Shown: positions 46,310 through 58,233 of the stretch, piece by piece
Position numbering within the stretch: position 1 is the stretch's first letter
Layout of the letters: each line of letters opens with the position of its first letter
From: Typhlomys cinereus
Lineage: Eukaryota; Chordata; Mammalia; Rodentia; Platacanthomyidae
Reading direction: 5' to 3'
DNA: 64,000 nt
NCBI GenBank assembly: GCA_023101885.1
Contig: JALPQD010000142.1
Span: 3,618,121 to 3,682,120, forward strand
Translations under genes and position numbers: made by a program
Notes under the pieces: model-generated
What the model saw: only the letters and a program-made list of their open reading frames with translations
What the model was told of the DNA's origin: nothing
Databases searched by the model: none

Positions 46310-48898
46310 AGCTAATAATTGGATATCTGATTTATCAATTATTAAAATAGGTATAATTTCAAGCATTATATGTTAATTAATTTGAAATTATTCACAAATA
46401 TACTTGTTTTCTTTTGTTCATGGTTATTTTGACTATCCATAAAATTATTATGATGGGTTGTAATATCTACTTAACCAATCAAGAATCAAACCCCAATAGA
46501 ATTGCATTTATAAACATCAGTATTAAAAATATTCTCTTATGCATTAGTTTTGATGGTAACATCCATGTTCTATCATTAATCTCTCACTATTAATTAGACT
46601 TTTGAGCATTGTTAGGATTAAAATCCCCTGTTCTTTTTACTCCTGAATTCATAGAGGTTAGATTTTTTTTAAACATCATAAGGTTGTGACTGATTTACAA
46701 TTCACAATTCAAGTTTAATATAAAAGGAAAATAATTTATGTTTAATTAATATAATTGTAGTTATAGAATAATATATAATTGCAGAAAATAGAAATATGTA
46801 ATTACAGAATATAGAATTGAAAAAAATTATATCTGCTCTATTCTCATTTTTTTTTAAATTTTATTCATTTTTTTCTGTGGTAAGAATCTAACTACAGTCT
46901 TCTACTTGGTAGAAATACTACTCTTTCACTGCACATATTTCATGGTACTAATTCCAAAGAACTGAAATCCATGGCATTATAACAATAGCAAATGTAAAAC
47001 TTTAATGTGTGAAAAATTGATTAACTAATAATGTATAAATCCTGGAAATTTTAAAATCTTATGTGGCTTTCTTTTCTAACTCAATCTTTTAAATATTTCA
47101 GATATATTCAATTTATTCCATATTGTGCAACTCTTAGGAAATGACCTAAGTAGATATTTCCTGTGTAAAACAGCAATGTTCTCATATTTATTTGGATCGA
47201 CCTTGAGCCATAAAATAGCATTCAAATCAGGACAATCTTAAATAACTTAGCATTTTATACTTTTTAAAAAAGCTTAATGTGATTTAGAAAATAAGGAAGC
47301 ACCAAGGATGGTTACAAAATAGGGAACAGTTGTATTTAGTTGTAGAGTTTGATCCTTTAGTTCTGAGAATATTTATTATTTTTCTACCAATGTTAAAGAC
47401 CATACATAAATACCTCATAGACTGTGCATGACCAATTTATAGCCAAGTTCTGCTGCTTTATTGCAGTTCTGGTGTTTTCATTTGCATTGGCCCCAAGAAA
47501 AAGACAAATTACCTCATGGCAAGCTGTACAAATACAGGTTTTATAGTCATTTACATAACACAGATCCTGGGGAAATTAAGTCATCCAATCGCACATGGTC
47601 TTTGAATTTTACAAAAGTGAGCAGATCATGTGCAATATCAATTAATGTTAAAACTAATTTAGTAGAAAATATGCTGTGGAGTACCTCATTTTTGTGTGAC
47701 TTGTATTATTTATGCAGTGAAAGACTTCTCAACAGTTTATTATTATTACATTTATGAATGTAATTGATTCATTTGGATCTTTAAAATACTCCATATATGT
47801 TAAAACATTAGATTTTTAAAGAAACTTTTGAAAGTCTTCTTAAAAGCAGAAATACTATCAATTATAACTTAAATTAATGTCCAAAGGATTATACAGGTAT
47901 GACATTACTCCATGAAAATTTCAATTCATTTGTAATTCAAAACTTCTAAATTCAAAAATTCTAGAATTTATATTGTATTAAATTAATGTTCAATTGAATT
48001 TATTGGTGGGGAAAGTTTCAATACTTTACTTGAAATGTGTTTTAATAGAATTTTAAAGGTACACAAAACTTACTACCAAGTTTTGGTTTTCTATACTTCA
48101 GTAATATTTAAAAAAATAATTGCACATAGAATTAAAGAATATTTGACTTTTTTAATCACAATATAGTTCTTAGATTAAGTTGAAAAAACACTTGGAAAGG
48201 GAGCCTTAATTATGTTTGCTTTCAAAGTAGACCAATGTTTGCTACTTTTTCTTATTTACTACAACTTTTCATAATTAATAGTAATGAAATCCCATAAAAG
48301 AGATTAGACATTTATTTCTAACAGATTCATATGTTCATTTCAATGATAACAGAAAAAGCGGGGTAAAATGTACACTCTATTTTCAATAGATAAGAAAATC
48401 CACAAAGCACTGTGCTGTCAGAGGTAAAATATACTTTATATATCTAATTGTAACTAAACATATAAAAAGAGAGATACATGCTGCACTTATGAGGAAAACA
48501 TTATGATGTGGGTATCAGTGAAACAGCCCTGTGTTTCCTAGGCATGCTATTTAAAGTTTCATAATAAATGCTTTGCCTAAACAAGCAAGGGTTTTCTCCA
48601 AAAGAGCTGTCCAGGACAAGTTTGCCTATAATTCTTTTCACTGCAACTCTACTATTCTATGCCTATGGTATACAACTTCAACATAAGAAGCATAGGACTC
48701 ATTAATTTACCATGACTGTTAACAAATACCTGAGAAACATAAAAGCAAACATAGCATAAGGAAAGAATGATTTTCTTCAGTCCCAATTCCAGAAAAGTCA
48801 GTGTATCATAGAGGAGAAGGCATGACAGAGAAAAGCAATTCAATTCATGATGGACCAGGAAGCAGAGAATGGAACATACCAATGCACAGTACACTTTC
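46310..48898. other. Unassigned DNA
   Basis: About 2.6 kb of AT-rich DNA. The 98-codon open frame at 47461-47757 shows no domain I recognise. Confidence 0.4.
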
Positions 48899-49764
48899 TC
48901 TTTTTTATCCTTTTTTTAAATAATTTTTTTATTTATTTCTTCCACTCATACAAAGTTGATAAGTACCCCATACCTGGAGACTTTTTCTTTTTTTCTTTTT
49001 TTAAATATTTTTTATTATTATTTCCACTCATACAAACTTAATAGGTACACCACTTCCCTCCCTCCCTCCTACTCCCCCATCCCCCGCTCCCCCTCCCCTC
49101 ACCCCTCCCACCTCATCCTCCAGTGCTTCTCCCCCAAATCCTGGAGAATCCTTTAACGTGCATGCCAGACTCTCCTCTGGGCCCTCCTCAGAGATTCCTA
49201 AGATTATGAAGAGATGAAAGGGGCTATGAGGGCCACACCAGAAACAAGGAGAGAGGGGACCATGTTACAGCAGAGAAAATAAGCCTCCATCAAGGACTGC
49301 ATGGGGTGAAATACAATACCCATCAGGATGGAGTGAAGGGCATTGCAGGAGCAGCGATCTGTAAAAGAAAAATGAATGAATTGCAAAAGAAAATCAACGA
49401 ACCATAATCCAGAACTTCAGAGACTCTATATCAACCACCTAGAACTAGGCCAGCCTAATCTTTCCCCATCCTGAAGCTCAGGGAAATTTGCAGAAGAGGG
49501 GGCGGTAAGAGTGTAAGAGCACAAGGATGGGAGGAATAATTATATGGAAGATACTCTGCCCAAGTTAGGGCCCAAGCAATCATAATTGAACTTTGCATGC
49601 CCTGCGAAATGTCCCATACACTATTGTCCCCACAAAGTCTAGCATTTGCTAAAGGCACCAAGATCCTTGGAGGCAAGGGATTGACAGCCATAGTAGTGTT
49701 CCTATGCTTAAGGGAACACAGGAAAGGGTTCAGGGAAATGCCGCTGGGTCTTTTTTATCCTTTT
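48899..49764 (-). mobile_element. Twin-primed L1 with a second L1 3' end attached
   Basis: The duplication tcttttttatcctttt is at 48899-48914 and 49749-49764. On the minus strand, the 3' part runs from about 49189 to a first terminal motif (49023-49052) and an A-rich run. An 11-base spacer, a second diverged L1 terminal motif (48940-48970) and a second A-rich tail follow. The inverted part, 49199-49749, is L1 3' UTR in plus orientation. It ends at gctgggtc, just before the point where the 3' part begins in the L1 map, so almost nothing is lost between the two priming points. Confidence 0.88.
48935..48981 (-). mobile_element. Transduced second L1 3' terminus
   Basis: tccactcatacaaagttgat matches the terminal motif at 49024-49043 with small differences, and is separated from it by a T-rich run. 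Because it lies inside the TSD pair, it was probably carried along as a 3' transduction from a source L1 that sat just upstream of another L1's polyadenylation site. Confidence 0.6.
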
Positions 49765-50774
49765 ATTTCAAGTAGGGCACCAGCTCACAGGGTGCCTCTT
49801 ATCACATTAAGACCAGATCCTGTTTCTTCTGCTAATCGTTGTGGAAATTAACTCACAGATACACTCAATGTATACCACAAAGGTCTCAGAGGTGACTCTA
49901 AATATTACCAAACTGACAATAAAGATTAGCCACACGGACTAAGGCAAGTTTCTTAAGGATGCCTTTGATTCCTGAATCATGCTTTCAGTACTATTCATAC
50001 ACACAATTACATTGTAGAGATTCATAGAAGAAAGAAAGACATTATCTTACTGTAGAAATGACTAGCTAGTATATTCTGAGTTCTGTTCCTCAAATTCAAA
50101 ATCCTTGACTTGGTACTGATTTTAAATGTTTAGTATAAAAATTTTACAAAGTATAAAAAAAACACAGTTTTGCCTAACTAAACTCTATTTTCAAACCCTG
50201 TACCTATTAAAAATCAGACATCAGAAGATACATATGTGAGAATACTTATTTGGCAAGAGATAGGAATATTGAACTATTATTGCTGAAAGGAAGATTAAAA
50301 AGAGATAGTCTTAACTAAGGCGATCATGGCTCAAAATATTATTATGAACTCCAAATAAGTGAAGAATGTACATATCCCTGATGCTCAGAATACCACTTTA
50401 TACTTTGGTAATACATGGCATTGATGCCATATATTTGCATAAGACTGGTTTATTTACTTTTGCAATCTGTTGGCCTCATGTCTGCTGCTTGAACTAGTTG
50501 AGAATGACTTAGTGTTTCACAAGACAAAGGTTTCTCATTAAAAGTAGAATCCGTGGGCCAAAAAACCTAAAAACCTCTAAGAAAAGAAGATTCATAGCAT
50601 AGATGAAACACTTAGAATGAACATGAATGAAAACATAACCATGGTGAATTATTTTCTTTATTATTTTGCTGACCAGTTGGCTTATAAACACCCCGACCAA
50701 AGAAAATAGTAGAAACAGGATATGCAAGTCATTCAGAATATGGTATATTTTGACTGAAGGATTTGCTATAGGAG
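49765..50774. other. Unassigned DNA
   Basis: Nothing recognised. Confidence 0.4.
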
Positions 50775-51386
50775 TTAAGTATAATTGGGTTTGTGTTTCA
50801 CACTAACTATGTTGGAGTGATAGGAAGGTATTGGATGGGAATTCAGCAGAGGAGGAACATCTGACACTATACGAATGGGAGGAAAAAAAATTGCAAGCAT
50901 GAACCTGCACAGGACAATGAAAATTCCAATGATGTCATGAACGAAAATGACTTCATAAAAGCCAACAGCATAGCTGGGACAACTGGATCCCAAAAATAGA
51001 AAGTGATAAGCAAAAAGCAACTGCCTCAGAACTCTGCAAGTTTTAAGTGGGTGAGGGTGAGGCAGCAATGAAAAATGAATGGCATTCATTTTACAAAGAT
51101 CAGTGGAGCCAAATGTTAGGAATGGGTAGATGACAAATGTGTTTCTGACCAGGCTGAGTGAGAATATGTACTGGTAAACCACCAGAAGACAATTCTGCAG
51201 TAGATGTGAAAGGAACATGCAGAAGTGAAGCATACTCATGGTGCCCATCACTGCATCAGGAAATTTATTGCATCCACAGGACATCTGTAGTGCTTGATGT
51301 AGTACTTCACCTTCTACAAGGGAAAGTCTGCACATGTACAATGTTGTTAACTCCTGTGAATTTGTGAAATTTTCCATTAAGAGCAT
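50775..51386 (-). CDS. Unexplained 203-codon open frame, possibly a decayed gene
   Basis: This is the longest open frame of the window that is not repeat-derived: ATG at 51386, stop at 50775. I do not recognise the protein. It has hydrophobic stretches at about residues 45-90 and 125-170 and several cysteines. The run LLQNCLLVVYQYIFSLSL loosely resembles the first membrane segment of V1R vomeronasal receptors (N, then LLYHYxFL), with STDL some 28 residues after the Asn. However, the characteristic later V1R motifs are missing, and the length is two thirds of a V1R. No promoter, splice sites or neighbours support expression. In AT-rich DNA an open frame of this length is unusual but can occur by chance. 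Confidence 0.2.
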   Translation of the reverse strand: MLLMENFTNSQELTTLYMCRLSLVEGEVLHQALQMSCGCNKFPDAVMGTMSMLHFCMFLSHLLQNCLLVVYQYIFSLSLVRNTFVIYPFLTFGSTDLCKMNAIHFSLLPHPHPLKTCRVLRQLLFAYHFLFLGSSCPSYAVGFYEVIFVHDIIGIFIVLCRFMLAIFFPPIRIVSDVPPLLNSHPIPSYHSNIVSVKHKPNYT

Positions 51387-54191
51387 GCTCTAAGGAGACC
51401 TTTCCCCCGTTCCTCAGTCTTGCTTACTTCTATAGAGGCACTTGACACACATGCACATATGAACACATAGAGTCAATTTCATTGCTTTGATTTTATCAGT
51501 AACAAAGGTCAGGTACTTCCTTATTGAAGCCTGTCTAGTTAGATGGACCCAGCACATAAATCTGAATTAAACTCAGGCAGGGTTCTGTGTCACAATGGTT
51601 CTGGCAGTTGTTTGAAAGACGTCTCCATCCTGCTCCTTCTGTTATTATGATTCTCCTGCTTCCTTCCTGAGGTGTCTTCCAAGTTCCTGATCTCAAGCAT
51701 TAGAATTTGCGTATAAAGATCCCTGGGCGTGCATCATATTGAAACAGCTGTGCGATTACTCCAGCAATTATTTTTCCACCTTTCAATTCTTGCAGCACCT
51801 GCATTTTGGCTCCCCAGGCAAGGATCATCCCTATACCTCCTCACAAAGAGCTGTCTGTAGACTACTCTTACTGCTGCTGTTGAAATGGTAAACAATGAGA
51901 GGGCGATAACCTTCTTTGTGCTCAGCATACAGAACGGTTTTAAAAATAGTACACACTTGACAGCTGAAGGAATTGCTAAATGAAACAAGTTTATCCATGA
52001 TTTTTTTAAAATTGTTCTTCACAGTAAAAGTAAACACATTGTCATAAACAAGGGTAGACAAAAGTCAACTGGAATTCATACATCCAAGAATCTGGACAGA
52101 AAAAGAAATTTGCAAGAGAAGAAATTTTTCTAGGAGAGACACCTGAAAGTTTTACCATTTTCCTTTAATGCTTAAAGCAGACTTTTAAGAATCGATTTTT
52201 AAATGTATCAAAGAATGAGGAGATTCAAATAAAATGTTTATAAACTATAGGTTGGCAGTTATAATGAATAATAATTGAATGATCACTTTTGAAAAATGCT
52301 ATCTATGTAAATGTTAGGAAAAAAAATTAAAAAGCAATGTTTAGGGAACATCAATTTCCTGTGTTACCTTCACAATCTCATTGCTTCCCTGACCCATGTC
52401 TCTACTGTAAAATAAATGTTTCCAGGCAGAACAACCTTGTTTAGAATTATAAAGCAATAAGCAATGCATTGTGTAAATTGCTAGATGTGCCTTTTTCAAT
52501 CATTGTTTTCAATATCCATTATAATATTGCATATAGTTAAATATAATTTTCAAATTCAGCAAAATATATCTTTCACTTCAATATTCTTGAAAATTTTGGC
52601 TGGTGTCAAATTTCTGCTATTTCATATGCTGCTGAAAACTTCCTTTTGTTCCCTCATAGACATGTGGAACACTCAATGTATGTATCATAAATTGAAAACA
52701 TCTTCAAATGTTCTAATAAGATCTGTATTTTCAAATGACTCAGACCATCACTTCCAACAGCAGGGCACATGATGCATCATTATTACATCATGCCCTTGCC
52801 AATATTAGCATTTCCAGAGTTTTTGTGCTTGCCAGTCTCCCATGAATAAAATGCTATTTCAGTACATTGTGTATCATACCCCTAATTAAAAATCAAACTG
52901 TATCGTCTCACATACCATGAGAAGTACTCACATGTATTTTTTTCTCATTTTATCTCTGTTTTGTTCTTCTATTTGATTCATTATAGTCACCATTTATTCT
53001 GAGGATTTGTACTTATTTAATCTTTGTCTTGTGTATATTTTTCCTAGTCCACTTCTTTCTACCATGATTCAAACTTAAATGTAGTTGAAATAGTCAATGA
53101 CATTCAATTCAAAAATTCATCTCTACCTAAACCTATTCAGACATGTCATATAAGCTGGTTTCTAAAATAACCATTTTTTCTGTCTGCAATATAAAAACAC
53201 TTGTATTATGAGTCAAGGGGTTCAATCTCATATTTTCTTCAAGCAAATAACCAACTTGGTTAGCAGAATTGTTAAATGTCTACTTCCACTTATGCTGTGA
53301 TAAAAAACAAGGAACATTATGTGTGTAATCTGTTCCTTTGTGTAATTTTTTATCTGTAAAAATACCATACTGTGTCATCGATTATAATTTTCTAATTCTT
53401 CATAACTCCTAGGCAAATGTGAACTCGGAGTCTATGTTATTCTTCTTCAAGGACATTCAGAAACATTACCATGTTAATTTAAATCATTTTCTCAGGGTTC
53501 ACTTGCTTCAAACAATAAAGTAAAAGGAAGAGAAACAATTCCATGGAAAATTCATTAGAATTCATTAGGATCCAGAAATTTCTTGGACTAGAAGAACTGA
53601 GTAAGTATTTTATTTTATTTAGTTTTCATATTTATGTTTTCCATTTTAATGGAACAGAAGTCTAGGAATATATACTATAATTCCACATATCAGGGACTTT
53701 GAAATATCTTCTAAAACTTCCTAGTTACTTTTGGACGTTGTTTCCCTCTTTCTAATATGCACGCTCTGAGGTGAGAGATAAGGTTGACAGCTTTGTGGAT
53801 ACAGGCAATGTCACACAATGAATCATCTCACTAGTTAAAAGTTTTTGCCTTTTCTATTCCCAAATGGAGAATTAGTTATATTGTGATCTGATATTGAAGT
53901 TTTGTGAGTACTTTCTTCATTAAAAGATAATCATACTTGAATAATATTTATTCCTTAAAAGGTTGAGCTAGCTTATAAACCTTGAACATAACATATTATC
54001 TTCTATATAGTATTCATAGCAGAATACTTATATTTTATTAAAAATTTTGTATCATTATCTATGATGATTTTCTCATAATAAGTATTATAATATAATCTAT
54101 ATGTTTTATGATAAGAGATATCAACTTTCAATTTCTATATGTATTTTATTAAATTGGAATATAATTTTCTTTTTGTTTGTGATTCTTCTAG
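51387..54191. other. Unassigned DNA
   Basis: No supported gene. Overlapping short open frames lie on the minus strand at 51734-52061. A possible short exon with consensus-like splice sites is at about 53498-53600. No recognised repeat. Confidence 0.4.
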
Positions 54192-54316
54192 CAGGATGCA
54201 CCAAGAGAGGAGGAGGGAAGAAAAAGTAGTGAGGGGGGAGATAGTAGGAAGGAAGGGAGGGGGGAGGGAGAAGAACAATGATACCTATTGAGCTTTTATA
54301 ACTGGACAAGAGACTT
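54192..54316 (+). mobile_element. L1 3' terminal fragment
   Basis: A polypurine tract (54205-54275) is followed by aacaatgatacctattgagc and ttttataactggac, the end of the L1 3' UTR. It is of the older 'attgagctt' type. Only about 120 bp. Confidence 0.8.
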
Positions 54317-55025
54317 GTATAATGTTTCTTAGAGTTTCTGATTCACAGAATGGAAACAAATGTGTGTAGGTATTAATGACACTGTATTTTATCATGGAGC
54401 ATGACATATTTTGTCCTTGAGGACAGAAAGCCTGTACTTCCTTTACTAAAGACACAATGATTCAGAGAAAGATCATCCATCACACTCCACATGAAATCTG
54501 GAACCTTTCATGGTTTGTCTTTTATGTTCTAAGAGGAAAAAAATTCCTCTGAGGATAATTTTGATAAAATTATTGATATTATCAAATTATTATTAAATTC
54601 AGAGCTAAAATTAAAACTGTAACTAATTCAAACAAAATGGAACAAATGGATACTTTATTTTGGTGCAACATTATATAGGGAATGTTGTTAGAATAATTTC
54701 CAGTTCATTTCTAAATTTTATTCTTCTAATAACTGTCATTTAATTTTTCTACAAATCCTTTGAAGTAGCAACTACCATTTATCTTATCATTCACAGGAAG
54801 AAATGGAGATGCAGAGTCTCGGCCCGTTGTGCTGCATAGGTTATAAACAGTCCTCACCGTGCAGAAACCTGAAAACTCAAGGAGAAGGCGTTCAAGCTGC
54901 TAGACATTTCTTACCAAGAGACTGAACTTTGGGTTGAATTTGGGAACACACTTTAAGTGTTCACGTTGTGGAGAGGGTGGAAGCATGTTTAGCAAATGAG
55001 TTGAGCAATGGAAGACCTCCTGATT
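54317..55025. other. Unassigned DNA
   Basis: Nothing recognised. Confidence 0.4.
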
Positions 55026-55046
55026 CTAAGCTTTTTTTAAATATGT

Positions 55047-55089
<43 letters not shown>

Positions 55090-55330
55090 GGGAGCACTCT
55101 GTGTGCCTGTGGAGTGACTTTGGAAATAATTCTGGATTTCTCTACCTCCTTGTTGCTTTGCTCTGGGATTTCCCAGACTGCCATCCAAGCTCTAAAGTGG
55201 AAGTCTCATCATCTTCCTACAATCCTCCACACCTCGGGTTTTTACATAGGATTTAGAGATCTGAATTCTGTTTGCAAGAAAAAGACTGTAAATCTTGAGA
55301 TATCTCTCCAGCCCTCCTGCTAAGCATTTT
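55026..55330 (-). mobile_element. B4-like tRNA-headed SINE with (TG)n
   Basis: The minus strand begins near 55314 with agggctggagagatatctca, then a degenerate box B (ttcagatctc), the body, and a CA run complementary to the TG tract at 55043-55086. Flanks ctaagcttttt (55026) and ctaagcattttt (55320) are a likely TSD of about 12 bp with one difference. Confidence 0.8.
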
Positions 55331-55334
55331 TAGA

Positions 55335-55790
55335 GTTCAGGTTATCTACAGAAACAGAACTGTTACAATGAATTTATTTTAAAAGGTGATTAGATTGACT
55401 TATATGGCTTACTTTGTGAATATTCTTATAAGGAGACAGAGAATCTCTTGGCTTCTCAGTACAAGAGCAGGCCTGATCAGGCATTAAAAGCCCAGATGAT
55501 TCTTGGAGTGATTTCTGCTCTTCAGTCCACATTGGATACTGACTCTCGAAGTCCACAGAGGATGAGCTAGCCAACAACAGGGTGCATGAATTCAGGAATG
55601 GGGTAGATTAATTCACTAGCAAAACACAAAGGCAAGCAGGTGGCCACTACACAAAGGTGTTGTCTACCCATATTTAGAGCCAGGTTTTCTACAATGAATA
55701 AATGAAAAATTTCCTCATGGGAGTTTCCAGAGGCTTGTCTTTTAGTTAGCTCCTGATCTAGGTAAGTTGACAACCAAAATAAACATACAC
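55335..55790 (-). mobile_element. Rodent LTR-type repeat, antisense
   Basis: cagaactgttacaatgaatt, ggtgattagattgacttata, gcttgtcttttagttagctc and aagttgacaaccaaaa are in the order of the antisense of a common rodent LTR repeat that ends with the 'caagttgacaacc' block. The family name is uncertain. Confidence 0.55.
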
Positions 55791-56279
55791 TTACTGAACA
55801 TCACATCTCTTGAAAGTGATGCTTTTAAATGGGGTGAACACTTAGTTTGTGAAGGAACAACTAGATTTAAATCACAGTGGTCAAGTTCACTACTTTTCTC
55901 AATACTTACAGATTATGGAGAATGGATCTGGGAATAATCAAGACAAATCACTGCTTGGATTTTGTTATTTTTTTAATTAAGATAGAAATATATTATTTCC
56001 TTGAAACATCTCTTTTATAATATACAAATTTTATTACGATTTTTTTAATTCAGATAGCTCACTTGTAAAATAAAGCATCTCATAAACCCATTTATTTGAT
56101 TATTTATTTTGTAAAGACATTATTAAATGGTATAAGCACAAATTCATCTGTGGTGATTTTTCTTTCAGCTTTAGTGCAACTTTATCCATAACAACTAGAC
56201 AAGATTAAAACTTTTCAAAATATGGTCATTGCAGTTGGTATGTATGTTGCTGATATAAATACATTATTCAAACAACTTA
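55791..56279. other. Unassigned DNA
   Basis: AT-rich, nothing recognised. Confidence 0.4.
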
Positions 56280-56630
56280 GGAGAGCAAAATGTTTCCTTC
56301 TGGGTTAGGATTCATGATTATAGTTCATCAGAGCCTTTGTACAAACATTTGAAGCCTGAAAAGCTATCACACCAGAGTCACAGAAAGAGCTGAGAGAGGC
56401 CATATTTTCTGGCTTCCTAGTCTGCTGTATACCAGAACATATCACACTATGGAACCATTTCTCTCCATTATATTTACCTGTCCAAGGAGTGACACTACCT
56501 ACTATGTGTTGTATCTTGCCCCACAAATTTGACAGTTTCCCTTAAGCTTGTTCAGAGTTTTACTAAATCTTCATAGGTGTGTCCAAAGTCTCAATCCTCA
56601 AAGTCAGATTGACATGTATTTCAAATTGGT
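56280..56630 (-). mobile_element. MaLR-type solo LTR, antisense, diverged
   Basis: gctgagagaggccatatttt, tttacctgtccaaggagtga, aatttgacagtttcccttaa and tcaaagtcagattgacatgt follow the antisense order of the copy at 12791-13190 (compare tatttacctgtccaggaaca there). It is very diverged. Confidence 0.55.
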
Positions 56631-58110
56631 ATAATATGAAAATCTACTGTGAAAAATGAAAGTTTAAAAATATTTTAAATGAAATGTCTTTTAATAATAA
56701 GTCAAATAATTGTGTGACTCAGCTTGAGGTCCTTATATCCACTCTACAAAGGTCATGTGCTATAATATGTCTCAAGTCTGTCCAAAAATTTGTATTTTTT
56801 AAATTCTTTATCCAGATACTAATACTACATTTTTACTCTTAATTGGTCAGCAGAATCATTTGTGTTTGAAGTCACACTAAAAGTATATATGACAGCCAAA
56901 AGTTTTTTTTTTTAAAAGTAGTCTTTAGAGTTCAATATGTATAGACTGTATGACCATATAGCTCAATTATAAAAAATGTCCAAATGTATAAATTTAATAC
57001 ATATATGTATGCTTCTGTTATGAAGTTTAAAAGTATTTTTATAAAGTCTATAAAATCTGTGTGTATTCTGAGCTATGTTTCTCTCCTTAATGTATGCACT
57101 TTCAGACTTGTTGCTGGCTCACATATTTGAGAAAAGTTATATACCACATACCTGTATTTCAATTTCATCAAAAGACATGTCAAACTGTCATTTCTTCTAG
57201 AATCTAGAATTCCTGCTTGCCTGCATCTGCCAAATATTTGCAAAAGATTGAATAATGATGACCCTCAGATACCTAGACCCAGGACTCTGCATCACAGAAA
57301 GACTGCTGCTATGGATAAATAACTTGAGATGGCATGCGTTTGCCCTCACTGGTATGTGCTTGCAATATGATCAAAATGGTCCAGAGAAGAGAGGTTGTTG
57401 TGCAGATATGGTAGAAACAGAACAAATGCTAGAAAAAGGAGAGGAAGGGACCTTAATCTATGGAGCAAATTCAGCAGAAATCAGCAATGCAGGTGATCAG
57501 ATTCTTTCCTAGAATCTTCAGAATGGAGGTGTGTTGACAAGACCTTGTCTTTATCCAAAAAAATGTAATTTTGAAAGTCTAATATCCATCAGATTTATAG
57601 TAATTCTTATAGTAGCAAGAAACAACTAAGCTATGAGTTGGCTAATGAGTTGCTATGCAAGAGTGATCCACCTGTTCCTGATGGTTGATGGTCCCCACAT
57701 TTTTTTTCCTCCAAGAAATATTCGATTGAAGGTTTAGATAATGATAGGTACTACTACCAATTGGCTTCCTGGAATCCAAGGTTGAGCCTTAACCTCAGTA
57801 CTATCCCACTACATTGATAGTCACACTTGAATTTGTAACTGGAATATGAGTTTTCTAGTTCTAATGGAACTGCAATTGTTTTGCTCTTTTGGAATACTAC
57901 TCTTAATTTTTTGCTTTTCATATAATAGATAAAATCTAGAACATTGATAACTATAAGTTTCCAGTTGATTTTTGCATAAAAGAAGAAAAATACTGATTAT
58001 CTTTAGCAAACTCAAAGAGTGATGGTTCTAAAGCAAATATACATAAATATAATGAAGTTATATAATTACAAATATAATTTTCATGTCCTACTTTCAGTAG
58101 TGTGATTTAT
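56631..58110. other. Unassigned DNA
   Basis: No supported gene. The 85-codon open frame at 57255-57512 lies in slightly GC-richer DNA but has no domain I recognise. Confidence 0.4.
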
Positions 58111-58186
58111 AGAGCTGAGTATATAGCTCAGTGGTTGAGGGTTAACTCGTATGTGACATATGCGTAACTCTGAGAATGATTCCAGT

Positions 58187-58222
<36 letters not shown>

Positions 58223-58233
58223 ACACACACACA
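58111..58233 (+). mobile_element. ID-like tRNA-derived SINE with (CA)n tail
   Basis: agagctgagtatatagctca carries the head and box A (tagctcagtggttgag), followed by a weak box B (attccagttactgc), after which a CA run (58191-58233) serves as the 3' end. The organisation is that of rodent ID elements. Confidence 0.8.

Noticed and set aside
47461..47757. 98-codon plus-strand open frame
   Set aside because: No recognisable family; the length is within what AT-rich noncoding DNA can give by chance.
57255..57512. 85-codon plus-strand open frame in slightly GC-richer DNA
   Set aside because: No recognisable protein, no poly(A) tail or TSD that would mark a retrocopy.
58111..58190. A tRNA gene, because of the A-box-like sequence
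   Set aside because: No cloverleaf; the segment is the tRNA-derived head of an ID-like SINE followed by a CA tail.
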